Notes: generated from the sequence alone by a model not told the origin. A stretch of 64,000 nt of DNA from Algibacter sp. L3A6 (GCF_009796825.1 NZ_CP047030.1:3346501-3410500); one strand, 5' to 3'; numbered from the stretch's first letter, positions 9,204 through 18,111 are shown. Made by a program: numbers and translations.

Positions 9204-9824
9204 ATGAAAAAATTATTTTTTGCTGCAGCTATTGCAGTTTTCGGATTTACTACAGTAAATGCACAAGATGATACGACTGAATTTGGTTTTGGAGAAGGTA
9301 ACGTTTTTGTTGAAGGAAGTTTAGGCTTCAGTAGTACTAATGATAAAAACTTTGATACAAAATCTAACGCTTTTAACATTACTCCAAAAGTAGGTTATTT
9401 TTTAAGTGATGATTTAGCTGTTGGTGTTCAATTAGATTTTGGTACAGCTAAAACTTCTGCATCAGGAACTGATACTTCTAAAAACTCTAATGTTGGAATT
9501 GGTGCTTTTGGACGTTATTACTTTTTGGATTTAGGAAAACGTTTTAAAACGTATACTGAGTTTGGTGTTGGATATAACACATTAGATGACAAAATTTCTG
9601 ATGTTAAAGTGAATTCAATTGGAGCTGGTCTAGATTTAGGTCTTAACTACTTTGTAAAAGAAAACATTGCACTTACTTTCGGATTAGATAATGTTTTAGC
9701 ATATTCTTCTACTAAAGTAGATGTGTCTGGAGCTAAAGCTACAAACAGTTTTGAGTTTGGAGTAGGTGAAGTAAACAACCCTTTTGGTGGAACGGCTAAA
9801 TTTGGAGTATTATTTGTATTCTAA
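9204..9824 (+). CDS. small outer-membrane beta-barrel protein
   Basis: The 206-residue protein starts with a clean signal peptide (MKKLFFAAAIAVFGFTTVNAQ). The rest alternates hydrophobic and polar residues in short glycine-rich strands (NVFVEGSLGFSST, ITPKVGYFLSDDLAVGVQL, FGRYYFLDLG) and ends in an aromatic residue (KFGVLFVF). This is the pattern of eight-stranded OmpA/OmpW-type porin-like barrels. No peptidoglycan-binding domain follows. Function is unknown; such proteins are often abundant in flavobacterial outer membranes. It is a single-gene unit with its own terminator. Confidence 0.8.
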   Translation: MKKLFFAAAIAVFGFTTVNAQDDTTEFGFGEGNVFVEGSLGFSSTNDKNFDTKSNAFNITPKVGYFLSDDLAVGVQLDFGTAKTSASGTDTSKNSNVGIGAFGRYYFLDLGKRFKTYTEFGVGYNTLDDKISDVKVNSIGAGLDLGLNYFVKENIALTFGLDNVLAYSSTKVDVSGAKATNSFEFGVGEVNNPFGGTAKFGVLFVF

Positions 9825-9843
9825 GTAATAGTTATAGAAAATA

Positions 9844-9877
9844 AAAAAAGGGAAGTCGTAAAGGCTTCCTTTTTTTA
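9844..9877 (+). terminator. rho-independent terminator after the beta-barrel gene
   Basis: An A-run and GGGAAG pair with CTTCC and the following run of seven Ts, 20 bp after the stop codon at 9824. Confidence 0.6.
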
Positions 9878-9904
9878 TGCGTAAAAATTAAATATATTTA
9901 CCAT

Positions 9905-10321
9905 ATGAAAAAACTAATGATCATTAACGGGCCAAATTTAAATTTGTTAGGTAAACGCGAACCAGAAATTTATGGTAGCTTAACTTTTGAAGCTTTTTTT
10001 AGTGAATTAAAAGAAAAGTATCCATCTGTAAGTTTAGAGTATTTTCAGTCTAACATAGAGGGAGAGATTATAGATAAGTTGCACGAAGTTGGTTTTAGTA
10101 TAGATGGTATTATTTTAAATGCAGGAGCTTATACGCATACATCCATAGGTATTGGCGATGCTATAAAAGGTATTGAAACTCCAGTTGTAGAAGTACATAT
10201 TTCTAATACATTTGGTCGCGAAGCTTTTCGTCATCAGTCTTACATTTCTCCAAATGCTAAAGGTGTAATATTAGGTTTTGGTATGGCAAGTTACGGATTG
10301 GCTATACAGAGCTTTTTGTAA
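9905..10321 (+). CDS. aroQ: type II 3-dehydroquinate dehydratase
   Basis: The 138-residue protein is of the normal AroQ length and shows its motifs: NGPNLNLLGKREPEIYG with catalytic R18 and Y23, NAGAYTHTS with N72, and VEVHISN with H98 followed by FGREAFRHQS. It catalyses the trans dehydration of 3-dehydroquinate to 3-dehydroshikimate in the shikimate pathway. It is cytoplasmic and works as a dodecamer. It stands alone between terminators. The chorismate it helps make is used by PabB, encoded at the right end of the window. Confidence 0.96.
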   Translation: MKKLMIINGPNLNLLGKREPEIYGSLTFEAFFSELKEKYPSVSLEYFQSNIEGEIIDKLHEVGFSIDGIILNAGAYTHTSIGIGDAIKGIETPVVEVHISNTFGREAFRHQSYISPNAKGVILGFGMASYGLAIQSFL

Positions 10322-10414
10322 AAATCTTTTAAGTTTAAATTATAAATAAATTGTGAAAGATTAACAAGCGTTAATGTTAGATTTGTGTAGTATTAAATTT
10401 ACGATAATTTATAT

Positions 10415-10912
10415 ATGAAACAAAAATTACTCATTCTATTTTTAATCTGTCCTGTTTTTTTTATTTTAAATGCTCAAGAAAACGCCAAAGAAAAGGAAGG
10501 CGCATTTGTAATAAGTGATGATGTTAACATAAACAATAGCGTTTTACCGTTTTCAAACTACTTTTCGGAATATAAAATAAGTGATAATTGGAACATCCGT
10601 GCCGAGAATATTGAAACCAATTTTGGAGGTTTTAATACAAACTATAAGGTTAAGGAATTTCCAATACTTGCAAAATACAGTTTTACTCAAAAATTTAGTG
10701 TTATGTTTGGGCCAACAACACGTTTATTATTAAAAAATGGTGTTATTGAAGATGTATCTACATCAGGAACTTTAGGAGTGCAATACGATTTTACTGAATC
10801 GTTTTTAATGGAGGCTAGGCTAAATTATAATTTAACCGATGATGCGCATTTTAATTCAAACTTACCAACCACAAATTCTATATTTAAATTAAGCGGCAAA
10901 TATAAATTCTAA
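10415..10912 (+). CDS. hypothetical secreted beta-barrel-like protein
   Basis: The 165-residue product has a signal peptide (MKQKLLILFLICPVFFILNAQ) and then beta-rich sequence with alternating polar and hydrophobic residues (WNIRAENIETNFGGF, LGVQYDFTESFLMEARLNYNL). It ends in FKLSGKYKF, a barrel-like C-terminal strand. I do not recognise a named family; a small outer-membrane barrel is the best guess. A TAGATTTG element at 10378-10385 could be its -7 box. A strong bidirectional terminator separates it from the convergent lpdA. Confidence 0.72.
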   Translation: MKQKLLILFLICPVFFILNAQENAKEKEGAFVISDDVNINNSVLPFSNYFSEYKISDNWNIRAENIETNFGGFNTNYKVKEFPILAKYSFTQKFSVMFGPTTRLLLKNGVIEDVSTSGTLGVQYDFTESFLMEARLNYNLTDDAHFNSNLPTTNSIFKLSGKYKF

Positions 10913-10916
10913 AAAA

Positions 10917-10951
10917 AAAGTGCGATTCAAAATAATTTGAATCGCACTTTT
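10917..10951. terminator. bidirectional terminator
   Basis: A perfect 16-bp stem (10917-10932 with 10936-10951; core GTGCGATTCAAA/TTTGAATCGCAC) closes a 3-nt loop and has A/T runs on both sides, serving both the barrel gene and the convergent lpdA. Confidence 0.85.
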
Positions 10952-10974
10952 AATATTTATAATATCTAATAGTA

Positions 10975-12351
10975 TTAGATATGTATTACTTCATCATAAG
11001 CAGCTGCAACAGCTTCCATAACAGCCTCACTCATTGTTGGGTGTGGGTGAATGGTTTTTAAAACTTCGTGACCTGTAGTTTCTAATTTTCTACCTAAAAC
11101 AGCTTCAGCAATCATATCAGTAACACCAGCACCAACCATATGGCATCCTAACCATTCGCCGTACTTAGCATCAAAAATTACTTTTACAAAACCTTCTTTG
11201 TTTCCACCAGCACTAGCTTTTCCAGAAGCAGAGAAAGGGAATTTACCAATCTTTACATCTAAACCTTGTTCTTTAGCTTGCTTTTCAGTGATACCAACAG
11301 ATGCAATCTCAGGAGTACAGTAAGTACAACCAGGAATGTTTCCGTAGTCTAAAGCTTCAACATGTTGTCCAGCTAATTTTTCTACACAAAGTATACCTTC
11401 AGCAGAAGCAACGTGTGCTAATGCAGGCCCAGGAGTAATATCTCCAATAGCAAAATATCCAGGAATATTAGTTTGGTAAAAATCGTTAACAATTACTTTA
11501 TCTCTATCAACAACAATTCCAACATCTTCTAATCCAATGTTTTCAATGTTTGTTTTAATACCAACAGCACTTAAAATAATATCAGCTTCAAGAACTTCTT
11601 CTCCTTTACTTGTTTTAACTGTAGCTTTTACACCGTCTCCAGATGTATCAACAGTAGTTACTTCAGCAGAAGTCATTACTTTAATACCAGATTTTTTGAA
11701 AGAACGCTCAACTAATTTAGATACGTCTTCATCTTCAACAGGTACAATGTTTGGTAAATATTCTACAATAGTTACATCAGTTCCCATAGAGTTGTAAAAG
11801 TATGCGAACTCAACACCAATAGCTCCAGAACCAACCACAATCATTTTCTTAGGTTGTTCCTTTAATGTCAAAGCTTGTCTATATCCTATAACCTTTTCAC
11901 CATCTTGCGGTAAGTTTGGTAACTCACGAGAGCGAGCACCTGTAGCTATAATAATATTATCGGCGCTATATTCAGTACCATCAACATCTATTTTTTTACC
12001 TGGTTTAAGTTTTCCAAAACCATCAATTACGTCTACTTTATTTTTCTTTAGTAAAAACTGAACACCTTTACTCATACCGTCTGCAACGTTACGGCTACGT
12101 TTTACAACAGCATCAAAATCGCGTTCTGCATCTGTTACTTTTAAACCGTAATCTTCAGCATGTTTTAGATATTCAAAAACTTGAGCAGATTTTAATAAGG
12201 CTTTGGTTGGAATACAACCCCAGTTTAAACAAACCCCACCAAGATTTTCTTTTTCAACAATAGCAGTTTTAAAACCTAATTGTGATGCTCTAATAGCTGT
12301 TACATAACCACCAGGACCACTTCCAAGAACAATAATATCGTATTTACTCAT
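10975..12351 (-). CDS. lpdA: dihydrolipoyl dehydrogenase (E3)
   Basis: The 458-residue flavoprotein starts with the FAD dinucleotide motif GSGPGGY (10-16), followed by the redox disulfide in GGVCLNWGCIPTK (C41, C46). A second NAD-binding motif lies at VGSGAIGVEFAYF, and the C-terminal dimerisation domain ends with the catalytic His region IHPHPTMSEA. It reoxidises dihydrolipoamide in the pyruvate, 2-oxoglutarate and branched-chain dehydrogenase complexes and in glycine cleavage. It has no lipoyl domain. Other complex subunits are not nearby, which is common in flavobacteria, where one E3 serves several complexes. Confidence 0.95.
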   Translation of the reverse strand: MSKYDIIVLGSGPGGYVTAIRASQLGFKTAIVEKENLGGVCLNWGCIPTKALLKSAQVFEYLKHAEDYGLKVTDAERDFDAVVKRSRNVADGMSKGVQFLLKKNKVDVIDGFGKLKPGKKIDVDGTEYSADNIIIATGARSRELPNLPQDGEKVIGYRQALTLKEQPKKMIVVGSGAIGVEFAYFYNSMGTDVTIVEYLPNIVPVEDEDVSKLVERSFKKSGIKVMTSAEVTTVDTSGDGVKATVKTSKGEEVLEADIILSAVGIKTNIENIGLEDVGIVVDRDKVIVNDFYQTNIPGYFAIGDITPGPALAHVASAEGILCVEKLAGQHVEALDYGNIPGCTYCTPEIASVGITEKQAKEQGLDVKIGKFPFSASGKASAGGNKEGFVKVIFDAKYGEWLGCHMVGAGVTDMIAEAVLGRKLETTGHEVLKTIHPHPTMSEAVMEAVAAAYDEVIHI

Positions 12352-12501
12352 TTGTTAATTTTTAGGTTACGAATTTACAAAATCGAAATGTAATAATGAA
12401 TTAACAAAGCCTTAAATCGAAAAAAAAAGCACACTCCTGTTTCATTTGGTTTTCAATAAATTAGAAGCCCTAGTGATAAAGGGAATTTACCATTGTTTTA
12501 C

Positions 12502-12509
12502 TACCTTTG
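12502..12509 (+). promoter_or_regulatory. -7 box TACCTTTG before the NDH-2-like gene
   Basis: TACCTTTG matches TAnnTTTG exactly. Transcription should start near 12516, so the in-frame TTG at 12507 cannot be the start codon. The ATG at 12528 is preferred. Confidence 0.5.
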
Positions 12510-12527
12510 CTTTGCAAGTTATTATTT

Positions 12528-13814
12528 ATGAACATACCTAAAACAAGTTACCCACGAATTATTATAATTGGTGGCGGTTTTGCAGGAATTGCCTTAGCAA
12601 GAAAATTGTCAAAACAAGAAGTACAAGTGGTGCTCTTGGATAAACATAACTATCATACATTTCAACCGTTATTATACCAAGTATCTACCGGTGGACTAGA
12701 GCCAGACTCCATAGCATATCCAATTCGTAAAATTTTAAAAGATTTTCCAAACTTTCACTTTAGGCTTGCAGAAGTAAATGAAATTGATACCACTTGCAAT
12801 ACCATAAAAACCAATATTGGTGATTTAAAATTCGATTATTTAGTTGTGGCTTCGGGCTCTAAAACTAATTATTTTGGTAATACGGAAATCGAAAAGCACA
12901 GTATGGCCATGAAAACCATACCTCAATCTTTAAATTTAAGAAGTTTAATACTCGAGAATTTTGAAGAAGCTCTATTAACGACTGATTTACATGAGCGTAT
13001 TGCCCTCATGAATTTTGTAATAGTAGGTGGTGGTCCAACAGGTGTGGAGCTTGCAGGTGCTTTAGCCGAAATTAAAAAAGGTATTCTTCCAAAAGATTAT
13101 CCCGATTTAGATACCCGTTTAGCGCAGATTAATATTATACAATCTGGAGGTTGTTTATTAAAGGGGATGAGTGAAAATGCATCGGCAAAAGCTGAAGATT
13201 TTCTTGAGAAACTTGGCGTTCATGTTTGGAAAAACGTTCGTGTAACTAATTACGACGGTAAAACAGTAACTACAAACTCCGATTTAATCTTCGATACAGC
13301 TACCGTAGTTTGGGCAGCTGGAGTACAAGGTGCAACTATAAAAGGACTTGACGCTAAAGATTTTGTTACTCGCGGTAACCGTATTTTAGTAAACCAATGC
13401 AACCAAGTAAAAGGCTTCGAGCATATTTTTGCCATTGGCGATATCGCTTGTATGGCAACCGATGAGTTTCCGAACGGCTTACCAATGATGGCACAACCCG
13501 CCATTCAACAAGGTAAGCAATTGGGGGGTAATATTTTAAAGCTAATAGAGGAAAAACCCATGAAACCTTTTGAGTATAAAGATAAAGGAGCCATGGCAAC
13601 AGTAGGAAGAAACAAAGCAGTAGTCGATTTGAAAAACGTGAGATTTCAAGGTGTTTTTGCTTGGTATGTTTGGATGTTTGTCCATTTATTTTTCCTAATA
13701 GGTTTCCGAAACCGAATGGTAGTTTTTGTAAACTGGGTTTATAATTACATACGTTTCGATCGTGAAGCACGCTTAATTATTCGTCCGTTTAAAAATAAAT
13801 TTAAAGCAGAATAA
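12528..13814 (+). CDS. NAD(P)/FAD-dependent oxidoreductase, type II NADH dehydrogenase-like
   Basis: The 428-residue protein has two dinucleotide-binding folds: FAD at IIGGGFAGIALARKL near the N-terminus and NAD(P) at VIVGGGPTGVELAGAL near 165, with FAIGDIA near 300. The segment LLDKHNYHTFQPLLYQVSTG is typical of NDH-2 enzymes, which pass electrons from NADH to quinone without pumping protons. The hydrophobic stretch near the C-terminus (VFAWYVWMFVHLFFLIGF) would anchor it to the inner membrane. I chose the ATG at 12528 because a further-upstream TTG overlaps the promoter. The call could also cover a related quinone reductase, but the membrane-associated C-terminus fits NDH-2 best. Confidence 0.88.
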   Translation: MNIPKTSYPRIIIIGGGFAGIALARKLSKQEVQVVLLDKHNYHTFQPLLYQVSTGGLEPDSIAYPIRKILKDFPNFHFRLAEVNEIDTTCNTIKTNIGDLKFDYLVVASGSKTNYFGNTEIEKHSMAMKTIPQSLNLRSLILENFEEALLTTDLHERIALMNFVIVGGGPTGVELAGALAEIKKGILPKDYPDLDTRLAQINIIQSGGCLLKGMSENASAKAEDFLEKLGVHVWKNVRVTNYDGKTVTTNSDLIFDTATVVWAAGVQGATIKGLDAKDFVTRGNRILVNQCNQVKGFEHIFAIGDIACMATDEFPNGLPMMAQPAIQQGKQLGGNILKLIEEKPMKPFEYKDKGAMATVGRNKAVVDLKNVRFQGVFAWYVWMFVHLFFLIGFRNRMVVFVNWVYNYIRFDREARLIIRPFKNKFKAE

Positions 13815-13837
13815 TTTACTTAATATATTAATTTTTT

Positions 13838-14000
13838 GGGCGAGTTGCCATGAAAAATGGCAACCAGGCTTTCCGCTATATCTTTTGTTTTTTTTATTAG
13901 GAAAAATGAGGGATTTATTGTTTTCGTTTTTTCTAAACAAGAAAGTACAAGTTAATCAACTTAAAACAAAAGGATGCCGCATCAATCCTTCTCGCAGGGC
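13838..14000 (+). other. structured non-coding element (intergenic)
   Basis: This gene-free stretch begins GGGCG and contains a perfect hairpin, GTTGCCAT (13844-13851) with ATGGCAAC (13857-13864), loop GAAAA. CTTTCCGCTATATCTTTT follows. Near the end, AAGGAT (13970-13975) can pair with ATCCTT (13985-13990) or back with ATCTTTT. The sequence blocks CTTTCCGCTATATC and GGATGCCGC...CAATCCTT...CGCAGGGC look like a recurrent flavobacterial intergenic element as I remember it; copy number cannot be checked here. A 60-codon ORF at 13885 crosses it but has no protein-like features. Confidence 0.4.
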
Positions 14001-14048
14001 ATATCCGCAAAAGTATGTTTTAAGTATTTATATTATTGGGTTTGTTTT

Positions 14049-14433
14049 GTCATGTCGACGCTTGTAGACATCGTATAACAGAAACAATTGTTCAAAGGAT
14101 TATGAGATTTCTCCTCACGTTGAAATGACGAGGGCCGTTTTTTTTTTTTCTGGTAGTTAAGTTTAGAAATCTGGCTTTTCAATATTAATCATAACCTCCA
14201 AAAAAGTAAAGAATTCTTTTGTCATGTCGACACTAGGAGACATCACACCACAGTAAGCACTTGTTCATAAGATTGTAATATTTATCCTCACGTCGAAATG
14301 ACGAAGGCTGTTTTTTTTTCTGGTAGTTAAGTTTAGAAATCTGGCTTTTCAACATGAATCATAACCTCCAAAAAAGTAAAGAATTCTTTTGTCATGTAGA
14401 CGCCGGGAGACATCACATCACAGTAAGCACTTC
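14049..14433. repeat. tandem ~171-bp repeats with REP-like palindromes
   Basis: GTCATGT-GAC blocks start at 14049, 14221 and 14391, giving periods of 172 and 170 bp: two near-complete units and a partial third. Each full unit opens with GTCATGTCGACxC..GAGACATC and carries an inverted partner CTCACGT(T/C)GAAATGACGA about 75 bp later, so each can form a hairpin. The linker (TCTGGTAGTTAAGTTTAGAA, then ATCATAACCTCC) is nearly identical between copies. No ORF spans the units. The third copy stops close to the end of the convergent DinB-like gene. Confidence 0.85.
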
Positions 14434-14472
14434 AGTTTAAAATATCGAAATTTAAACTACAAAAAACCACCA

Positions 14473-15024
14473 TTATAAATCATCAGTAAAATGCTTTCTA
14501 GATTTCTCTTCGCTGAATTTTTTATCATTATAAGCTTTAGAAGCTCCTTTAGGAATAGACAGAATCTGCCAATCTTTTCCTTTAAAAATTTTACCTAAAA
14601 AAACAATTTGACCAATATGGTAGGAGTAATGCGCTAATTGTCTATTTATGGCTTCCGTAACGGTATGGCCTTCATTCCTAATATAAACAATGCGCTCCAA
14701 ATCAATTTCCGTTAAAGGTTTTATAGCATTAAATAGGCAGTCCCAACCAGTATTCCAACTTTCTAATAGTTGGTCTTTGGTTTCAAAAGTATCATCGAAT
14801 TCTCGGTTTCGGTTTCTGGAGGGTTTTTCACCATCTTCCGTTAAAAAGTTTGTCCAACGGCTTAGCATATTCCCAGAAATATGTTTTATTATAATGGCTA
14901 TAGAATTGGCGTCTTGAGCAATTTCATTTTGTAATTCATCAAACGATAATTGCTCAAAAGTTTTGTCGCCTAAACCTTTATAATATTCAAACTGTTTTCT
15001 AATACTTTCTAAATAACTTTCCAT
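14473..15024 (-). CDS. DinB-like four-helix protein (DUF1572)
   Basis: This 183-residue cytoplasmic protein shows the DUF1572/DinB-superfamily pattern: ESYLESIRKQFEYYKGLGDK at the N-terminus, SIAIIIKHISGNMLSRWTNF with a metal-ligand histidine, and INRQLAHYSYHIGQIVFLGK with the later histidine pair. The superfamily has a four-helix bundle with a three-histidine metal site; many members are thiol-dependent or uncharacterised. An upstream in-frame ATG at 15045 would add seven residues; I prefer 15024 because family members begin at this point. The exact role is unknown. MsrB lies upstream on the same strand, 61 bp away. Confidence 0.82.
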   Translation of the reverse strand: MESYLESIRKQFEYYKGLGDKTFEQLSFDELQNEIAQDANSIAIIIKHISGNMLSRWTNFLTEDGEKPSRNRNREFDDTFETKDQLLESWNTGWDCLFNAIKPLTEIDLERIVYIRNEGHTVTEAINRQLAHYSYHIGQIVFLGKIFKGKDWQILSIPKGASKAYNDKKFSEEKSRKHFTDDL

Positions 15025-15085
15025 GCGATAAATGTAATCTATCAAGGCAATAAAAGCAAATGGAGAAGGTAACTTTCAGTAAACC

Positions 15086-15568
15086 TTATTCCGCAGGAAC
15101 AAATGTTAAAGAGACACCGTTAATACAATGGCGCATTCCGGTTGTACGCTTTGGGCCATCGTTAAAAACATGACCTAAATGTCCGCCACAAGTTCCACAA
15201 TGTTCTTCGGTTCTAGCATACCCTAAATCGTAATCGGTAGAAAAATCAACATTACCTTTAACTTCTCTATCAAAACTTGGCCATCCTGTACCAGAATCAA
15301 ATTTATGCTCGCTTTTAAATAAAGGTGTTTCGCAAGCTTTACAAACGTAAGTTCCTTGTTTTTTGTTATTGTTTAAAGCGCTTGAGAAAGCACGTTCGGT
15401 TCCTGCTTCACGTAAAACGTAATATTCTGTATCCGATAATTGTGCTTTCCATTCAGATTTTGTTTTAGTAACTTCAAAAGTTTTCTTAACCTCGTTTTTT
15501 TTCTTTTGTGCTGTAGAATTGCAACTAAAAGCTAAAAATAAAGCAAGTACTATTATTATCTTATTCAT
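15086..15568 (-). CDS. msrB: peptide-methionine (R)-S-oxide reductase, probable lipoprotein
   Basis: The 160-residue protein reduces methionine-R-sulfoxide in damaged proteins. Two CxxC pairs bind structural zinc (C76/C79 in VCKACE and C124/C127 in HCGTCGG), and the catalytic cysteine is C148 in MRHCING. The MsrB core spans about 38-158. The N-terminus is hydrophobic (MNKIIIVLALFLAFSCNS), with a lipobox-like cysteine at C16, so the enzyme is probably exported and lipid-anchored and would repair periplasmic proteins. There is no MsrA partner nearby. Confidence 0.93.
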   Translation of the reverse strand: MNKIIIVLALFLAFSCNSTAQKKKNEVKKTFEVTKTKSEWKAQLSDTEYYVLREAGTERAFSSALNNNKKQGTYVCKACETPLFKSEHKFDSGTGWPSFDREVKGNVDFSTDYDLGYARTEEHCGTCGGHLGHVFNDGPKRTTGMRHCINGVSLTFVPAE

Positions 15569-15768
15569 ATTTAAATTTGTTTTTTAATTCAGTCGTAGTA
15601 TAAATCTAAAAATAACAGAATAGAATTTAATTAAAGTTATATTTTTCATAAAAAAGCGCTTTTATTATGTTCAAAGTTTGTTAAATTTGAATGTGACTAA
15701 TTAATTAAAAATGTGTCTCAATATTAAACATACAGATTTTGTATTTTTGACACCAAATAAAACCTAAT

Positions 15769-16593
15769 ATGATGAAACTAAAAGTTACTTTAATATCCTT
15801 AGGAGTTTGTGCCATGATATTTTCTTGTGCAACGAACCCTTTTACAGGAAAAAAAACAATGGCATTTGTATCTAATGCTCAGTTGTTTCCAACTGCTTTT
15901 GCTCAATACGATCAGTTTTTAACCGATAATAATGTTGTAACAGGTACTAAAGATGCCGAAATGATTACAAGAGTAGGGCAACGTATAGCTGTAGCGGCCG
16001 AACGATGGTTAACTGCAAATGGAAATGCGGGTTACTTAAATGATTACAAATGGGAATATAATTTGGTAAATGATGAAACCGTAAATGCTTGGTGTATGCC
16101 AGGTGGTAAAATTGTATTTTACACAGGTATTTTGCCAATAGCAGCAAATGAAACAGGTGTTGCAGCTATTATGGGGCACGAGGTTGCGCATGCATTAGCA
16201 AACCACGGACAACAACGTATGAGTGCGGGATATGTACAACAAGGTTTAGCAGTTGCAGGAAATGTAGCTATACAAGATGAGCAATCTAGAAATGCTTTTA
16301 ACCAATACTATGGTGTTGGTTCGAATGTATTAGGTATGTTACCTTTTAGCAGAAGTCATGAAACTGAAGCTGATAAAATTGGTTTATACTTAATGGCTGT
16401 TGCTGGTTACAACCCAGATGAAGCGGCTGAATTATGGAAACGTATGAAAGCGAACAGTGGAGGAGATGCTCCAGCAGAATTTATGAGTACACACCCATCT
16501 AACGATACGCGTATTAATAACCTAACACAATGGGCTCCAGATGCTAAAAAGGAAGCTACAAAATTTGGTGTAACATCGTTTAGAGCGATATAA
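15769..16593 (+). CDS. M48-family zinc metallopeptidase lipoprotein
   Basis: The 274-residue protein has a lipoprotein signal (C20 in MIFSCATNP) and an M48 peptidase domain with HEVAH (H137, E138, H141) and the third ligand Glu in SHETEADKIG (about E200). The segment NPFTGKKTMAFVS near the N-terminus and the C-terminal THPSNDTRI are typical of the YcaL/BepA/LoiP group of periplasmic proteases that act in outer-membrane protein quality control. No TPR domain follows, so it resembles LoiP/YcaL more than BepA. It is a single gene ending in a strong terminator. Confidence 0.92.
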   Translation: MMKLKVTLISLGVCAMIFSCATNPFTGKKTMAFVSNAQLFPTAFAQYDQFLTDNNVVTGTKDAEMITRVGQRIAVAAERWLTANGNAGYLNDYKWEYNLVNDETVNAWCMPGGKIVFYTGILPIAANETGVAAIMGHEVAHALANHGQQRMSAGYVQQGLAVAGNVAIQDEQSRNAFNQYYGVGSNVLGMLPFSRSHETEADKIGLYLMAVAGYNPDEAAELWKRMKANSGGDAPAEFMSTHPSNDTRINNLTQWAPDAKKEATKFGVTSFRAI

Positions 16594-16622
16594 CATTTTA
16601 ATAAAATATTTGTTTACTTTAG

Positions 16623-16652
16623 AAGCTGCTAATTATTAGCAGCTTTTTTTAT
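16623..16652 (+). terminator. rho-independent terminator after the M48 gene
   Basis: AAGCTGCTAA (16623-16632) pairs perfectly with TTAGCAGCTT (16636-16645), followed by Ts. Confidence 0.85.
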
Positions 16653-16669
16653 TTAGCCAAATTTTTTAT

Positions 16670-18058
16670 ATGATTCAACTTGAAAAGGGAAGTAAAAAAC
16701 TATTAAATGCTTGGGCATTTTACGATTGGGCAAACTCGGTTTATACTTTAACTATCGCATCTTCAATTTTCCCGATATTTTATTCGGCACTATTTCTTTC
16801 GGAAGTTAAAACTGTAGAAGCTTTTGGTACCGAATTTAAAAGCACCGCACTAATTACGTATGTAACGGCTTTTACCTTTTTGGTAGTAGCGATTACTTCG
16901 CCAATACTCTCCGGAATTGCCGATTATGTTGGAAATAAAAAGAACTTTCTAAAGTTTTTCTGTTACGTTGGTAGCGCAGGTTGTATTGGATTATATTGGT
17001 TTAATTTAGAGCAAATTCACCTGAGTTTGTTGTTCTATTTTATGGGATTAATTGGCTATTGGGGAAGTTTGGTTTTCTACAATTCATATTTACCAGATAT
17101 TGCTTATCCAGAACAGCAAGATAGTGTTAGTGCTAAAGGATTCTCAATGGGGTATTTGGGATCGGTACTGTTGTTGATTTTTAATTTATTGATGGTGATG
17201 TTTCCGCAGTTTTTTGGATTCGATTTAAGTATAGATCCATCTATTTTAGAAACAGGAAGCGAGGCTGAAATTCAATTAGCTATGGATGCGGCTAAAGACT
17301 TAGCTTCGGTTAAGGCTATGAAAATATCTTTTATTACAGTTGGAATTTGGTGGGCATTATTTAGTCAATATTCATTTTACTTTCTACCAAAAGGAACGAA
17401 ATCTGGACACAAAGTAACTCGAGCTGTCATCTTTAATGGTTTAAAAGAATTAAGAGAAGTTTGGAAAGAGTTAAAGCAAAATTTAAGATTGAAACACTAT
17501 CTATATGCATTTTTTGTATTTAGTATGGCTGTACAAACTATTATGCTGGTTGCTGTTTATTTTGGAGAAGAAGAAATTTCTTGGGGAACAGATAGTGAAA
17601 AAACAATGGGTTTAATTGTTAGTATTTTGGTGATACAACTGGTTGCCATTTTGGGCGCTTATGTAACATCTAAAGCATCTGCTAAATACGGAAATATTAA
17701 AACACTAATCGCAGTTAATTTTGTTTGGATGTTTTTGTGCTTTTATGCTTACATGATGCATACTCCAATGGAGTTTTATATTGCAGCTGGTATTGTTGGC
17801 TTGGTTATGGGAGGAGTGCAATCACTTGGGCGTTCTACATATTCTAAATTTTTACCAGAAACAGAAGATACCACATCATACTTTAGTTTTTACGATGTTG
17901 CAGAGAAAATCGGTATTGTAATCGGTATGGTTATTTTTGCTACCGTAGACCAAATTACCGGAACCATGAGAAATGCTATTTTGGTGCTTGTTGTCTTTTT
18001 TATAGGTGGTATTATTTTATTATTTAGAGTGCCAGACGAAAATAAAAGACTGCCTTAG
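16670..18058 (+). CDS. MFS transporter, UMF1/Atg22-like
   Basis: The 462-residue membrane protein has about twelve hydrophobic segments and the hallmark N-terminal sequence LLNAWAFYDWANSVYTLTI of the UMF1 family (bacterial relatives of yeast Atg22, a vacuolar amino-acid exporter). A loop with LSGIADYVGNKKNFLKFFC after the third segment fits the MFS signature between helices 2 and 3. The central cytoplasmic loop at about 190-270 is hydrophilic. Substrate is unknown. It lies between a terminator and the convergent metE gene, without operon partners. Confidence 0.86.
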   Translation: MIQLEKGSKKLLNAWAFYDWANSVYTLTIASSIFPIFYSALFLSEVKTVEAFGTEFKSTALITYVTAFTFLVVAITSPILSGIADYVGNKKNFLKFFCYVGSAGCIGLYWFNLEQIHLSLLFYFMGLIGYWGSLVFYNSYLPDIAYPEQQDSVSAKGFSMGYLGSVLLLIFNLLMVMFPQFFGFDLSIDPSILETGSEAEIQLAMDAAKDLASVKAMKISFITVGIWWALFSQYSFYFLPKGTKSGHKVTRAVIFNGLKELREVWKELKQNLRLKHYLYAFFVFSMAVQTIMLVAVYFGEEEISWGTDSEKTMGLIVSILVIQLVAILGAYVTSKASAKYGNIKTLIAVNFVWMFLCFYAYMMHTPMEFYIAAGIVGLVMGGVQSLGRSTYSKFLPETEDTTSYFSFYDVAEKIGIVIGMVIFATVDQITGTMRNAILVLVVFFIGGIILLFRVPDENKRLP

Positions 18059-18111
18059 CGTAGTAAAAATACATTCTAAAAACAGTCTTATTTATTCAAA
18101 TTAGGGGAAGC

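Noticed and set aside
12507..12527. TTG start for the NDH-2-like gene
   Set aside because: It overlaps the TACCTTTG -7 box, so it would lie upstream of the transcript start.
13885..14067. 60-codon ORF in the repeat region
   Set aside because: It crosses a structured element and the first repeat, has an odd composition and no family resemblance, and the neighbouring repeat units keep no open frame.
14049..14433. Possible CRISPR array
   Set aside because: The units are about 171 bp with long conserved linkers, not short repeats with unique spacers, and no cas genes are in the window.
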